Assembly (NCBI GenBank): GCA_015658495.1
Contig: DQOT01000104.1
Location: forward strand, 1-7,466
Direction of reading: 5' to 3'
Source: Fidelibacterota bacterium
Lineage (GTDB): Bacteria > Fidelibacterota > Marinisomatia > Marinisomatales > UBA1611
DNA: 7,466 nt
Shown here one piece after another: positions 6,526-7,466 of the stretch; position 1 is the stretch's first letter, and the number at the start of each line of letters is the position of its first letter. A model generated the notes under the pieces. The model made no database searches and had not been told where the DNA came from. It saw only the letters and a list, made by a program, of their open reading frames with translations. The translations under genes and the position numbers were made by a program.

Positions 6526-7466
6526 ATGTTGATCATGAAAAAAACACGCCACATCCTATTTTTGCTCCTCCTGTCAGGGTTATGGGGGCAAATAGAAGAT
6601 GAAAAGAAACCCAAAACCTTTCTGTTTGGACTCATCAAATTCGATACTGAATCCGCTTATGAGAAAGGTGCGTGGCTCGATAAATGGCTCCATGGCAGAG
6701 AATTTGCGGCACCGGTTAACCTGATACCAGTTGAAATACATTACGGAATTGGATTTAATGGCAAAACATCCGGAAGCGCAGCAAACCTTGATAAAGATTC
6801 TGCAGCAGACGATCCGGATAAGATCAAATATGACGAGGATGTGGATCCCATCAGCCAGAAGTTTAACAATTTGTGGGGATCATCAATGGAAGTGGATGTG
6901 GGCTTGATCAATATTCCCTATTATCTTTTAGGGACGAGCTGGATGAACGTCATGACAGGGCTCACCTATCGCACCAGCAAAACATTTTATGGTGCGGAAG
7001 TGCCGTACGAAGAATGGGCCAAAACAAAAATCAATTGGGGCGATACAGTTTATTTTTCTCCAAAGATGGAAGAGTACATGCTCACGACCCATTTCCAATA
7101 TCAGCCCTTTAATAACTGGTTTATGAATTTTCGGTATTCCTATGGATTGGCATCCGCTGTCTTTTATACTCCGGATCATGAAGAGTGGGATGAAACACTC
7201 ACGGGTTCCGGAACATCAGCAGCGATGGGGGCCGGGATTCGTTTTATTTTGGATCCGGGTAAAGAGAATAGATTTACGGTTGGGTTAGATTTTCGCTATT
7301 CTTATACCAAGATCCACACCATTCTGGATCCAGCTGATATTACCCCCATCAACCGATTTGATCTTTCGAATTATGGATTGTACTTCACCCTTTCGGCATT
7401 TTACGGTGGGAAGAAAACGATTGGAGACGAAGCAAAAAAACTCTATTACCGAAAGGATTATATCCA
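6526..7466 (+). CDS. Secreted outer-membrane beta-barrel-like protein, N-terminal part (3' end off the right edge)
   Basis: An open frame runs from ATG 6526 (or, more likely, the ATG at 6535, the fourth codon) to the end of the window without a stop, giving 310 residues from the second start. From 6535 the protein begins MKKTRHILFLLLLSGLWGQ, a clean signal peptide with predicted cleavage before Gln. The mature part alternates hydrophobic/aromatic and polar residues in short strands separated by polar turns. Examples are MEVDVGLINIPYYLL, MNVMTGLTYRTS, MNFRYSYGLASAVFY, AAMGAGIRFIL, NRFTVGLDFRYSYTKI and GLYFTLSAFYGG. This is typical of outer-membrane beta-barrels. An acidic, Asp-rich segment lies at about residues 80-104 (counted from 6535), perhaps an extracellular or Ca-binding loop. 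I do not recognise a specific family, and FCB genomes hold many such barrels of unknown role. No Shine-Dalgarno is visible before either start. Being divergent, it need not belong to the operon's function. Confidence 0.75.
   Translation, partial: MLIMKKTRHILFLLLLSGLWGQIEDEKKPKTFLFGLIKFDTESAYEKGAWLDKWLHGREFAAPVNLIPVEIHYGIGFNGKTSGSAANLDKDSAADDPDKIKYDEDVDPISQKFNNLWGSSMEVDVGLINIPYYLLGTSWMNVMTGLTYRTSKTFYGAEVPYEEWAKTKINWGDTVYFSPKMEEYMLTTHFQYQPFNNWFMNFRYSYGLASAVFYTPDHEEWDETLTGSGTSAAMGAGIRFILDPGKENRFTVGLDFRYSYTKIHTILDPADITPINRFDLSNYGLYFTLSAFYGGKKTIGDEAKKLYYRKDYI

Noticed and set aside
6873..7179. Open frames at 6873-7112 (plus) and 6928-7179 (minus)
   Set aside because: They overlap the barrel-like coding frame, which stays open for more than 900 bases and begins with a signal peptide.
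1..7466. CRISPR array, tRNA/rRNA, insertion sequence or phage genes
   Set aside because: No regularly spaced repeats, RNA gene signatures, transposase or terminal inverted repeats were seen; genes fill nearly the whole window.

Overview
The window looks like part of a chromosome from an FCB-group bacterium. A Marinimicrobia (SAR406)-like or Bacteroidota-related lineage is my best guess, at moderate confidence. Three things point there: low-to-mid-40s GC by eye; Shine-Dalgarno signals that are mostly weak, with one strong exception; and four predicted secreted proteins whose signal peptides all end in Gly-Gln or Ala-Gln, putting Gln at the mature N-terminus as is common in Bacteroidota and relatives.

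Layout. From about 6435 down to the left edge, four minus-strand genes form one tightly packed operon. In transcription order they are: a DUF4159 protein (6435-5764), a large DUF4175 membrane/coiled-coil protein (5764-2336), a tetratricopeptide-repeat protein (2346-484) and the N-terminal 161 residues of a protein of the family often labelled 'asparagine synthetase B' (484 to beyond position 1). All three junctions overlap: two are TAATG stop/start overlaps and one is an 11-base overlap using a TTG start. A roughly 90-base intergenic region (6436-6525) with an imperfect inverted repeat separates this operon from a divergent plus-strand gene. That gene runs off the right edge and encodes a secreted, probably outer-membrane beta-barrel, protein. 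No RNA genes, mobile elements or CRISPR arrays are visible.

How the genes may work together. All four operon products are predicted to act at or beyond the inner membrane. The DUF4175 protein has three N-terminal membrane segments, then about 970 residues predicted to lie outside the cytoplasm: beta-sandwich-like domains, a long acidic coiled coil and a Gln/Met-rich tail. The DUF4159, TPR and AsnB-like proteins carry signal peptides and no other membrane segment. DUF4159 and DUF4175 are known genome neighbours in many Gram-negative bacteria, often near MoxR ATPase/DUF58/BatA-like genes, but their biochemical role is unknown. My inference is an envelope-located complex, with the DUF4175 protein as membrane scaffold, the TPR protein as adaptor, and two small-domain proteins (DUF4159 and AsnB-like) that may share a class-I amidotransferase-like or ThuA-like fold as ligand-binding or enzymatic parts. 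The function is undescribed, and this operon is the most interesting content of the window.
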